Counted from the stretch's first letter, positions 22,710 through 32,359 are shown. The stretch: DNA of 35,693 nt from Leptolyngbyaceae cyanobacterium SM2_5_2 (GCA_012031045.1 JAAUUR010000002.1:1-35693), one strand, 5' to 3'. Numbers and translations: made by a program. The notes: a model not told the origin generated them from the sequence alone.

Positions 22710-23168
22710 TTGAACGCCTGGCTGGGTCAATCGGTGCCCTGGGCGGATCGGGGCCATGACCGCCATCACGACTCAGTTAGGCTGGCACTACCGGATAATG
22801 CCTGCGGCCACGCTGCGCGAACGGGCGAAGCGCAATACCTGGATTTGGCGAGCCGGTCGCGGGTGGTGCCCATTGAAGGACATTCACCTTATACCTTCGA
22901 GGAATACGGCTGGCGCTTCGACATTGAGGAGGGGTTTCTCGACGACCAATCCAACGGCTGGAATCTCCAGAAATCCGAGATTCGCGACCTCTGTGCCCTC
23001 TCCCGGCTCTGGTTACTTGTGGCGGTCGCTACCCTCTATGTCACCGCCCAAGGGGGCGAAGTCGTTGCTGCGGGCTACCGTCGCTGGGTTGACCCCCATT
23101 GGTTTCGCGGCAATCGCTACTTTCGCATGGGCTGGGATTGGCTGAAAGCGGCCTTAGCGAACGGGTGA
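22710..23168 (+). pseudogene. Decayed DDE (IS4-like) transposase C-terminal fragment
   Basis: Pieces in alternate frames: VPWADRG, LGWHYRI...RNTWIWRAGRGW, RVVPIEGHSPYTFEEYGWRFDIEEGFLDDQSNGWNLQKSEIRD..LSRLWLLVAVATLYVTAQG; no N-terminal half. Confidence 0.65.
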
Positions 23169-23323
23169 CCACTCATCCATCATGTCTGTTTCACCCATAA
23201 CCGCGATCCTGAACCCGCAATGACCTCTCGGAAGCAGCATGAGCAGCGCACCTATGGAGTCGAGTTCAAAATACACACGTACGGCTATGCCGCCGATTAG
23301 TTTTGTCCGTCAGCCAGTAAGTA

Positions 23324-23437
23324 GCCGTGTCTAACTTAATTGTAAGAAGGGAGTTTGGGGGCTGCGTCCCCAGGCAGGGGTTTCACCCCCTCCACCCCCT
23401 CCTGCGTCTTCTATTTAATTGCACCCACCTACTTAGT
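23324..23437. repeat. MITE-like element with imperfect terminal inverted repeats
   Basis: AGTAAGTAG...TTAATTGTAAGAAG at the left and CTTCTATTTAATTG...CTACTTAG at the right; a related end occurs at 30066-30093. Confidence 0.4.
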
Positions 23438-23502
23438 GCGACTTTAGCCTGATTAAAGAACCAAGCAATTTCTACGTTAGATTTTTCAGTTGAATATCCA
23501 AA

Positions 23503-24129
23503 TTAATGTTCAAAAATACTGTTGTATTGCAGTAAGTCCAGGCTGACAAATGTAGGCAGGCATTGGAAACATTCCTGTGCTAATTCCCATCGCCCTTCAC
23601 GCCTGAGCATGGCTTCTAAAGTGGTGTGAATGTTATGCAAATAGCGGACATCGTTAGCGGCATAGCGAAGCTGCTCTTCAGACAAATTCATCACATTGCC
23701 CCAGTCTGAACTTTGGGCGGTTTTATCTAGCTCGGTGCCTTCTAGCTCTTTAACAACATCCTTGAGGCCGTGTTTAGGGCTGTAGGTACGGCTGAGCTTG
23801 CTGCTAATTTTAGTGCAAAAAACAGGGTTAACCCAAATGCCTAGATGATAGCGCAGAGTGGCTAGGTCAAACCGGGCAAAGTGAAATAGCTTGAGGATAT
23901 GGGTTGTCTCCAAAAGCTGCTTTAGGTGCGGAGCTTCAGTCTGGCCTAGTTCGATACGAACCACCGCTACGTACCCGGAGGAATCCGCTAGTTGCACTAG
24001 GCAAAGGCGATCGCGCTGGGGTAGTAACCCCATGGTTTCAGTATCGCAAGCTAGCACACTAGCCTGGAGGTAGTGGTCGAGCAGATCAGCCGAGAGGTCG
24101 CGATCGCAAATTTCAAAATTATCCGCCAT
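23503..24129 (-). CDS. rnd: Ribonuclease D / 3'-5' exonuclease domain protein
   Basis: LACDTETMGLLPQRDRLCLVQLAD, LFHFARFDLATLRYHLG, AANDVRYL (DEDDy motifs). Confidence 0.93.
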   Translation of the reverse strand: MADNFEICDRDLSADLLDHYLQASVLACDTETMGLLPQRDRLCLVQLADSSGYVAVVRIELGQTEAPHLKQLLETTHILKLFHFARFDLATLRYHLGIWVNPVFCTKISSKLSRTYSPKHGLKDVVKELEGTELDKTAQSSDWGNVMNLSEEQLRYAANDVRYLHNIHTTLEAMLRREGRWELAQECFQCLPTFVSLDLLQYNSIFEH

Positions 24130-24159
24130 GACAACCATCCTGATTTTTTCTCGGTTGGG

Positions 24160-24480
24160 GGTAGCCAATCATCATCCAGAGTTTGTTCCTGGCTAAAGCT
24201 AGGAACATCGAGAACTACTAGGTCTGGGCCTAGCTCAATGGCCTTAAGAAATAGCCTTCGAGCATTTTTGTATTGTTTAGGAGATGCTCACATAATCGCA
24301 TTAAATAGCTCGAAAGCGATCATTTATCGCTTCTGCCCAAACTCTCTATCTCCTCAATTAAATTATCCAAATCCAGACCGACAAAATTCTGAGCTTTTAA
24401 CTGTGCTACCGTTTCGTCCAACCAGAGTTGGTAATCCACTTCATAAAGGGACTTAAGACTTGGATCAGCCGCTATGCTCA
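24160..24480 (-). pseudogene. DUF29-family remnant
   Basis: From ATG at 24480: MSIAADPSLKSLYEVDYQLWLDETVAQLKAQNFVGLDLDNLIEEIESLGRSDK* then in another frame YKNARRLFLKAIELGPDLVVLDVPSFSQEQTLDDDWLPP; middle missing. Confidence 0.6.
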
Positions 24481-24554
24481 TTTGCACGGTTCTTCCTTAG
24501 TTAGCTGCCGCCTCAGAGTTTTGAATGTTGAATTCAAAACTAATCACTCAAAAT

Positions 24555-25810
24555 TTACCCCAAATCTCCTAGCGCCTTGGCCACCGTCTGCACATCCTTA
24601 TCACCCCTGCCAGAGGAATTAATCACAATCCGGGGATTCCCAGCCAGTTGGGGGCAGAGGTATTCCAGGTAGGCAAAGGCGTGGGCCGTTTCTAAGGCGG
24701 GAATAATCCCTTCCAGGCGAGAAACCCGTTGAAAAGCATCCAGTGCTTCCTGGTCGGTAACACTATAATATTCGGCTCGTCCGGCATCCTTCAAAAAGCT
24801 GTGCTCAGGGCCAACGCCGGGGTAGTCAAGCCCCGCACTGATGGAGTGGGCCTCGATTACCTGGCCATCGCTGTCTTGCAGCAGGTAGCTCATGGCTCCG
24901 TGGAGCACGCCGACCCGACCCGCTGTTAGCGTGGCCGCATGTTTACCGGTGTCCACGCCGCTACCGGCCGGCTTCAATGCCAATCATCCGCACAGTGGGT
25001 TTCATCCACAAACTCGTGGAACAGACCCATGGCGTTAGAGCCGCCGCCCACGCAGGCCAGCAGAATATCCGGCAGGCCGCCAAATTTTTGCAGGCACTGA
25101 GCGCGGGTTTCTTCCCCAATGATGGCGTGGAAATCGCGCACCAGCATCGGGTAGGGGTGCGGCCCAGCCACGGAACCCAGAATGTAGTGGGTGGTTTCTA
25201 CATTTGTCACCCAGTCGCGGATGGCTTCAGAGGTGGCATCTTTGAGGGTGCCGGTACCGCCGCCACGCCCCGCACTTCCGCCCCCATCAGCCGCATGCGG
25301 AAGACATTCAGTGCCTGCCGCTCCATATCGTGAACGCCCATGTAAATAACGCACTGGAGGCCAAACCGGGCGCATACCGTAGCGGTGGCTACCCCGTGCT
25401 GGCCCGCCCCGGTTTCGGCGATAATGCGCGGCTTGCCCATGCGCTTGGCCAGCAACACCTGACCGAGGGCATTGTTAATTTTGTGCGCCCCCGTGTGGTT
25501 GAGGTCTTCGCGCTTCAGGTAAATGTCTGGGCCGTTGCCATCGGGGCGGCGATAGTGAGCCGTCAACCGTTCGGCAAAGTAGAGGGGGCTGGGCCGTCCT
25601 ACGTAGTCGGCCAATAACCCATTCAGCTCGGCCTTAAACTCGGCCTCGTCCCGATAGCGATAGAATGCCTGCTCCAACTCACTCAGGGCGGGCATTAGCG
25701 TTTCGGGCACGTATTTGCCGCCAAACTGGCCAAAGCGACCCAGGGCATCGGGGCGAGGGGCTTGAAGATTGGCAGCGGTTTGGCGGGGGGGAGATCGGCG
25801 TTTGGGTCAC
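24555..25810 (-). CDS. trpB: Tryptophan synthase beta subunit, broken by about four indels
   Basis: Three ORFs cover one protein: [24 protein letters not shown]..., [90 protein letters not shown]. Confidence 0.9.
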
Positions 25811-25883
25811 GGGGGCTAAGGGATGAACAGCATCAGGTAGCCCCTATTATAGGGAATGAGCAGGCACGGCGCTATTAGGTTGA

Positions 25884-27423
25884 TCAATGCCCGGCCATGC
25901 GGTGGCCAATCTCTTTGACATCGGCCTCAGCCATGGGGCTGTCATAGGCAAAGTGTCCTTCGCTAATCACCAGGATGCGATCGGCCAGGGCCAGCAGTTC
26001 ATCCAGGTCTTCGCTGACCAGCAGCACGGCCACGCCACGGTTGCGAGCATCAACAATAGAACTATGGATGAAATCTACGGCCTTAAAATCTAGCCCAAAG
26101 CAGGGGTTAGCGGCAATCAGCAGCTTAATGTCAGGGGAGGACAACTCACGGGCCAGCACCGTGCGCTGGACGTTGCCACCAGAGAGGTGGTGAATGGGGG
26201 TTTCTGGCGACGGCGTTTTTACCGAGAATGCTGTAATCAGCTCCTGCGCTGTCTGACGAATGGCCTTGAGCACTAGCCACAGGTTCCATTTGGCCTGGGG
26301 TGGGCGGTCGAAGGTACGCAGAGCCATGTTTTCGGCTACGCTCATGCCCGGTACGCAGGCATTACGGAGGGGTTCCTCTGGCAGGGCATAGACCCCGTAG
26401 CGGGCCATTTCAGGCCGAGTAGCTCCGTAGGGTTCGCCATTGACTCGAACTTCGCCCTGGGTGGCGGGGCGCTGACCGGCTAGCACTTCTACCAGTTCCC
26501 GCTGGCCATTGCCTGATACCCCGGCAATGCCGACAATCTCGCCGGTGTGCACGGCCAAATCCACCGGGCCAAAGGCTACTACGCCGTTGTCTTTATTGGC
26601 GCAAAGACCATGCACTTCCAGCACAGGGACACGTTCAGTCTGTTCAGCCTTGGCTACGTCCTTAGGCTGGCGTTCTTCGCCCAGCATCATGTGGGCCATG
26701 TCGGCCACGGTTAAGTCTTTCACCGGCCCATTTCCAGCCAAGTGGCCCTTGCGAAGTACCGTTACCTCATCGGTAAAGGCCATCACTTCTCGGAATTTGT
26801 GGGTAATCAGCAACACACTGAGATGACCAGCCTGTACCTCCTGCCGTAATAGCCCCAAAACTTCGTCCGCTTCATCGGGAGTCAACACTGAGGTGGGTTC
26901 ATCCAGAATTAGGATGCGGCTTTTCAGATAAAGTTGCTTGAGAATTTCTAACTTTTGCTTTTGCCCAGCGGCCAGTTGCGCCACCGGTAGGTCAAGATCT
27001 ACCCGAAAGGGAGATTGATCCATAAACCCATGGAGGGCGTCGTACTCGGCGGCCCAGTTGATAATCTGCCTGTGGTCGTAGCGAGACAGCACAAGATTTT
27101 CAGCCACCGTCATCGCCGGTACCGAGGTGAAATGCTGATACACCATGCCGATGCCGACTTCGTGGGCATCCTTAGGGCTATCGACGGCATGGAGTTGGTC
27201 GTCAATCATAATTTGCCCGGACGTAGGGGTGTAAAAGCCCATGATGCACTTGACCAAGGTGCTCTTACCGGCCCCATTTTCCCCCAGTAGGCCATGAAAG
27301 GTGCCAGGCTTCAGGGCCAAGTTGACATCCTGAAGCGCCACCAGGGAACCAAAGTGCTTGGTCATATTGACGACCTTTAGTTCAGGCGGAGCGGTTTTGA
27401 CGGCGGGTGCGGCAGTGGTGGTC
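25884..27423 (-). CDS. Double-domain ABC transporter ATPase (COG3845 type, simple sugar/nucleoside-like)
   Basis: Two ATPase modules: GLLGENGAGKSTLVKCIMG; LSGGNVQRTVLARELSSPDIKLLIAANPCFGLD. Confidence 0.92.
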
Positions 27424-27466
27424 ATAGTGGCAAGGCGAAGAAGACGCCAACGAAGTAAACGTAAAA

Positions 27467-28594
27467 TTACTCTGCATGATACGGCCAACAGCTCTGCAAA
27501 GCTGTCAAAAAACGTTCATTTTCAAAATTTGTTCGCACGGCTACGCGCAGGTAACGATCGCCCAGTTCTGCAAAGCTAAGGCAATCCCTAATCAAAATGC
27601 GATGTTGTTTCAGCAACCGCTCTTGCAGGGGCAGCACCGATTGCTCAGCCTGCACTAGCAGATAATTTGCGGCCCCCATTAAGGGATATAACCCCGGCAA
27701 GTTGGCCAAGCCATCCCACAGGGCTTGCCGAGCCGGAGGCAACCACTGCCAGGTTTGAGCCTGAAACTCGTGATCGGCTACCGCTGCAATGGCGGCGGCG
27801 ACGGCCAGTTCATTCACCGGCCAGGGGTCGCGCCACTGCTGCCAGCGGCGCAGGCGGTCGGGGTGGCCGATGGCGTAGCCAATCCGTAGGCCAGGCAAGG
27901 CATAAAACTTGGTGAGCGATCTCACCACCACCAGATTGGGATGCTCTGTTACCCAGGGAATCAGGCTTTGGGCCTGGGAGGGCGGTAAAAAGTCCATAAA
28001 GGCTTCATCCACCACGACTAAGCTAAAGCGCTCTAACAGCGGCAGTAGATCCTGGGCCGCCAAGAGATATCCGGTGGGATTATGGGGATTGTTAATCAAA
28101 CAACCGGCCGCCGTCTCAGGAAAAGACAGGTCAGCGTTGAACAAACCTAGCTCACTTACCGCCCGGTCTGATGCTTGGGAGGCCAGTAGCGGCCAGGGCA
28201 GGCAGGTCACCCCAAAACTTTGCAAGGCCCGCTGGTAATCACCAAAGGCAGGAACCAACACATAGGCAGCCGCAGGCTGGGAATTTGCGCTCAGATCAAG
28301 GTCGCGGGCAGCCCAGGTTAACAATTCCGCCGCCCCGTTTCCGGGCAATAGCCAATCAGCCGCCAGACCATGATAATTCGCTAGGGCCGCCCGTAGCTCA
28401 CCATAGTAGGGATCGGGATAGTGCTGCAACCTACCCATGGCCCCCTGGATGGCCACTAGAACTGAATCAGGTGGCCCCAAGGGGTTAATGCTGGCCGAAA
28501 GATCTAAAAGAGAATTGGGGGAACAGCCCGCGATTTCAGCCGCCCAAGCTAAATTCCCCCCATGCACAGGTCGAATTGACGTTGAATGAGACAA
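27467..28594 (-). CDS. cobD: Threonine-phosphate decarboxylase-like PLP aminotransferase (CobD-like)
   Basis: HGGNLAWAAEIAGCSPNSLLDLSASINPLGPP, NNPHNPTGYLL, RSLTKFYALPGLRIGYAIG. Confidence 0.85.
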   Translation of the reverse strand: MSHSTSIRPVHGGNLAWAAEIAGCSPNSLLDLSASINPLGPPDSVLVAIQGAMGRLQHYPDPYYGELRAALANYHGLAADWLLPGNGAAELLTWAARDLDLSANSQPAAAYVLVPAFGDYQRALQSFGVTCLPWPLLASQASDRAVSELGLFNADLSFPETAAGCLINNPHNPTGYLLAAQDLLPLLERFSLVVVDEAFMDFLPPSQAQSLIPWVTEHPNLVVVRSLTKFYALPGLRIGYAIGHPDRLRRWQQWRDPWPVNELAVAAAIAAVADHEFQAQTWQWLPPARQALWDGLANLPGLYPLMGAANYLLVQAEQSVLPLQERLLKQHRILIRDCLSFAELGDRYLRVAVRTNFENERFLTALQSCWPYHAE

Positions 28595-28602
28595 GGTAGG
28601 AT

Positions 28603-28899
28603 TTACTTAGCCACCTTTTCTTTGAACAATTTGCCTGCTGAAAAAGCTGGCACCTTGGTCGCCGGTATTACCATCGTATCGCCAGTTTTGGGATTGCGCC
28701 CCTCACGCTCCTTGCGCTCCCGACGCTCAAAGGAACCAAAGCCAACCAGGGTAACTTTGTTGCCTTCTGCCACCGCTTCCATGATGGCATCAATGGTGGC
28801 GGTGATTACTGAGTCCACGTCTTTTTTCGTAATCGGCTTATCTAAGCTAGCAGAAGCCTTCTCGGCCACCTTATCAATGAGTTCGCCTTTGTTCATCAC
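28603..28899 (-). CDS. HU-family DNA-binding protein
   Basis: MNKGELIDKVAEKASASLDKPITKKDVDSVI...VTLVGFGSFERRERKEREGRNPKTGDTMVIPATKVPAFSAGKLFKEKV. Confidence 0.98.
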   Translation of the reverse strand: MMNKGELIDKVAEKASASLDKPITKKDVDSVITATIDAIMEAVAEGNKVTLVGFGSFERRERKEREGRNPKTGDTMVIPATKVPAFSAGKLFKEKVAK

Positions 28900-29370
28900 T
28901 GTCTCCTATGGGAAAAGGAACATTCGAGGCAATTAACCACCTGCCGCTGATAGGCCACTATGACCATAACCGACAGAATGGCTGAAACCCCTGTAAACTG
29001 AGAATTTCACTGCCCCATTCTAAGGGCAACTTTAAAAAAGTGGATCGTCAAAGGCTTTAATTTATGTAGATTTCGGGCTTTTTTAAGAAAGTTAACGACT
29101 TAGGCCGTCTTTTTGTCCTGCGGACGGGAGTAATGGCAACCATTGAAACGCCATCACAGATAGCCCTACAGCGGTTTAGGGGCGGGTACCAGGAACATCA
29201 CCACCAGCGGGAATCCTGACCCTAGCAACCCGGTTGGGTAAGTTGTGTCTCTATAGGCGCGGCTTCTAGCCGCCAGCTTTGAGAGTTTGGCCAATCAACC
29301 AGAGCAGTCCCTTAAAAATTGGTTTGGAACCAGAGCTTAAAATGGTCGAAAGACGATGGGGCTAACGGCA

Positions 29371-30015
29371 ATGGTTCTCCTGCATGAATTGACTAACCGA
29401 ATCACCCTGGACGACCCGGAAGAACGGAGGGTTCTGAGTCGAGTGTCGTGGGAGCAGTACGAAGCCCTGCTGGCAGATTTGGGGGATGGGTCAGCCTATC
29501 GGGTTCATTTTCTAGATGGAGTGTTAGAAATTTTGGCACCCAGTCGCAACCATGAAAGCGGGAAAACCCGGATTGGCGATTTACTGCTGATCTATTTCCT
29601 GGAAACCAATACCGAATACTTTCCGATGGGTTCGACTACGCTGAAAAAGCCAGAACGACAGGCGGGCGGCGAACCGGATGAGAGCTACTGCATTGGCACG
29701 GACAAGGAATTCCCTGATCTGGCGATTGAGGTGATCGTCACCAGCGGCAGCATCAATCGCCTGGAGTTGTACCGACGGCTAGGGGTAAGGGAAGTGTGGT
29801 TCTGGCAAAAGCATCGCCTTTCCCTGTATCACCAGCGAGAGGAAACCCCTGACCAGTTTGCCGAAACCGCTGGGTATGAGCCCATTCAACAGAGTGAAGT
29901 GCTGCCCGATCTGGATCTGGGGTTGCTGACCCGCTGCCTGCAAAATCTCAATCCGTTAGCGGCGGCCAAGGCTTTTCGGCAGGAGTTGCAAGAACAAGGG
30001 ACGGCCATCGGTTAA
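29371..30015 (+). CDS. Uma2-family endonuclease-fold protein (DUF820)
   Basis: SWEQYEALLADLGDGSAYRVHFLDGVLEILAPSRNHE...PDESYCIG...PDLAIEVIVTSGSINRLELYRRLGVREVWFW. Confidence 0.93.
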   Translation: MVLLHELTNRITLDDPEERRVLSRVSWEQYEALLADLGDGSAYRVHFLDGVLEILAPSRNHESGKTRIGDLLLIYFLETNTEYFPMGSTTLKKPERQAGGEPDESYCIGTDKEFPDLAIEVIVTSGSINRLELYRRLGVREVWFWQKHRLSLYHQREETPDQFAETAGYEPIQQSEVLPDLDLGLLTRCLQNLNPLAAAKAFRQELQEQGTAIG

Positions 30016-30032
30016 TGAGGGTGTAGAAAAGT

Positions 30033-30055
30033 CCCCCTCTCGGTGCGAGAGAGGG
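30033..30055. terminator. Hairpin downstream of the Uma2 gene
   Basis: CCCTCTCG-gtg-CGAGAGAGGG. Confidence 0.5.
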
Positions 30056-30089
30056 CCGCTCCATCATCTATTTAATTGACCACGACTAC

Positions 30090-30382
30090 TTACTCCAGCC
30101 GCAGGATCTTATCCATCACCACCATCCACTGATGCGGCGCTTCGGCACTTGGGCGGCGCTCGCGGCCAGAGTCAGCCTCAGGGGTGGGGACGGGTATCGG
30201 CTCGCACCCGTCGTTGGGGTCGGCATAGCCGTAGCGATGCAGAATTTTAATGACCCGGTCTAACCCCCGCAAGCTGACGTAGAGCACATGGCGTACTCGT
30301 TCGGGTTGGGGTTGCGGTCTGGATGACGAGGCAGGTGGAAGATTGGACGCGCCGCTGGCATCCGATTCGGGATATTGGAACA
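30090..30382 (-). CDS. Hypothetical protein
   Basis: MFQYPESDASG...ERVRHVLYVSLRGLDRVIKILHRYGYADPNDGCEPIPVPTPEADS...HQWMVVMDKILRLE; plausible composition, no confident family. Confidence 0.55.
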
Positions 30383-30410
30383 TGTCATTCGTTTTCCTTG
30401 CTAAGTGGAT

Positions 30411-30488
30411 AGACCCACCCCTACACCTCCGAGGAGGGGACGACAAACCTCCCCTCTCGGAGGGGTGCCCGGAGGGCGGGGGTGGGTG
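30411..30488. repeat. REP/BIME-like palindromic repeat
   Basis: CCACCCCTACACCTCCGAGGAGGGG-acgacaaa-CCTCCCCTCTCGGAGGGGTGcccggagggcgGGGGTGG. Confidence 0.6.
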
Positions 30489-30892
30489 AGGAAAAGAACG
30501 CGAAAACCCCAGCCACCCACGCAGTTAACGTGCAAGGTTGGGGGCTGGGGTACCATAAACCCTAGCCACGCAATCTGCTACAGAGATTTGCGGGGTTAGC
30601 TGTTCGTGGGTGTTCCTAGCACCTACGGACAGCGCCGAGATTTTCGAGCCCTGTGGACATCGCCGCCCGGTATGAACGGCTTAGTGTGAAAGAATACTGG
30701 TACAGACGCTTGGTGTCAAGCCAATCTGGAACTTTTTTGCAGATACGTCTGTAGTCTGGTAGCAAATGCCACCCAGGTCAGCCATCACAGGTAGGGTGCC
30801 ATCATCGCCCCGCGCACTAAAACTGATGTACAAAGATCGATGCTATCGATAGCACATAATTACGTAGTCGTATTCTAAATTTTCTCAGAAGG

Positions 30893-30973
30893 TTTCCGTA
30901 TAACTCCCCGCTGACGGTGGATTATACGGAAATCGTCTGTATAACTACCTTATAGAGGGCAGTTATACGGAAA
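30893..30973. repeat. Composite palindrome with perfect 13 bp terminal inverted repeats and internal copies
   Basis: TTTCCGTATAACT (30893-30905), ATTATACGGAAA (30921-30932), TGTATAACT (30939-30947), AGTTATACGGAAA (30961-30973). Confidence 0.75.
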
Positions 30974-31038
30974 GCATTGGCATAATAAGTTGCCAAGCTG
31001 CTTAGGGAATTGATGGGGCTGCCGTTTAAAGATATTCT

Positions 31039-31773
31039 GTGAGTGCGATGCTTAGAGAGATTGATGAAGAGATTTGGGTTGCCGAACAACCTTTACGGTA
31101 TCTCGGACTTAGTGTTGGGACAAGAATGACAGTCGTTCGGCTAGAAAATTGCGAATTAGCTGTTATTTCACCAATTCAAGCCAGTGATGCAATTGTGAGT
31201 CAACTCAGCCAACTTGGAACAGTCAAGCATATTATTGCTCCCAATCTTTATCACTATTTATTTGCAGCCAATTTCAAATCACTTTACCCATAGGCAACGT
31301 TTTGGGCTGCACCAGGTTTGGAAGTTAGAAAAACAGAATTACCGATCGACCAAATCATCGGGAGTGATGCAAACGATCTATGGAGTAGGATTGAATATGT
31401 ATTTTTGACGGATTCAAGACGCTTGGGTTAAACGGTTTTTGAATCACTTAATGAATGTGTATTCTTCCATGCTGTGAATCGCACTCTGATATTGACGGAT
31501 ACTGCCTTTCATTTTGATGAGAGTTTTCCAATACTCACACAATTAGCTACCAGGATGCTTGGAGGCTATAAAAGCTTGAGTCCATCGCTATTGGAGCGAG
31601 TTGCAACAACGGAAAAGGAGAAAGTAAGAAAGTCGGTTGAGCGGGTTTTAGGCTGGGACTTTGAGCGAGTGATTATGGCTCACGGCAGTATCATAGAGCA
31701 GAATGGGAAAGAGAAGTTCAAGCAGGGATACGAGCAATTTTTAGGGAAAGCGGTGAATATCGCTGCTGATTGA
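31039..31773 (+). pseudogene. DUF4336 protein gene with two in-frame stops (TAG 31291, TAA 31429)
   Basis: One reading frame throughout: MLREIDEEIWVAEQPLRYLGLSVGTRMTVVRL...HYLFAANFKSLYP*ATFWAAPGLEVRKTELPIDQIIG...RRLG*TVFESLNECVFFHAVNRTLILTDTAFHFD... Confidence 0.75.
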
Positions 31774-31776
31774 GCT

Positions 31777-31999
31777 ATGAGGTACGTATTTCATCCTGAA
31801 GCGCTGAATGAATACGCTGAAGCAGTTCAATACTACACAGAGCAGAGAGTTGAGGTTGCTCAAGCGTTCGTAAACGCGATTGAGGATACAGTCAATGCGC
31901 TCACGGATGATTTGATGTTGGATTACGACGACCAAGGAAAGAATTGTTGCCATTACAATTGATAACTATTCTAAAAATGTGGATGTCGTTAATCTTTAA
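31777..31999 (+). pseudogene. Chimeric remnant: RelE/ParE-type toxin N-terminus joined to a DUF2283 C-terminus
   Basis: MRYVFHPEALNEYAEAVQYYTEQRVEVAQAFVNAIEDTV then LMLDYDDQGKIVAITIDNYSKNVDVVNL* after removing one A near 31940. Confidence 0.6.
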
Positions 32000-32094
32000 G
32001 CCCTTGATTTGCCGTTGTTAAGTGTGTAACTAGACACATGCTAGAAAATGTTAGGAGAAACATTATTTGGGAGGCTATGTAGCCAAATCCGGCG

Positions 32095-32284
32095 GCATAA
32101 TAAATCGTTGCAGCGACGGAATAAAGATAATTGGTTAGGATACAGAGGTTACTAGTACTGGAAGACAGAAGGATGAAGGCGGAATGATGAAAGAGGATTA
32201 CAGGGCGCATAAGGGTTTCCGCCTTAGCAAAGTGAGTTATCTCCACCGCAGAGTACTAGCCGTCGCTGAAGGGGAACGTTAGGC
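32095..32284 (+). other. Candidate degenerate attC (unusually long)
   Basis: GCATAAT (32095) ... CAGCGACGG (32111-32119) ... CCGTCGCTG (32260-32268) ... GTTAGGC (32278-32284). Confidence 0.4.
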
Positions 32285-32359
32285 TGCTTGAAGTCGTCGG
32301 TGAGGTAGTACCTTAAGATTATTAGTAAGGGTCCTAGTATTGCGAAGGAGGACAATCTC

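Noticed and set aside
22428-22769. Minus-strand 113-aa ORF upstream of the ATPase
   Set aside because: Low-complexity translation with no motif; overlaps the ATPase start and the transposase remnant.
10455-24110. GCGATCGC octamers (about 10460, 10570, 17930, 24007, 24100) as a repeat array
   Set aside because: These are scattered HIP1 sites, a general feature of many cyanobacterial genomes.
30600-30890. Possible coding remnant on the minus strand (YISFSARGDDGTLPVMADLGGICYQTTDVSAKKFQIGLTPSV)
   Set aside because: Short, no start or family match; too weak to call.
31777-31999. Functional toxin-antitoxin pair
   Set aside because: The toxin is truncated and fused to a partial DUF2283; no intact antitoxin ORF found.
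32042-32060. GTTAGGA near 32049 (and 32134) as additional attC core sites
   Set aside because: They do not fit GTTRRRY at the last base and lack a complementary partner.
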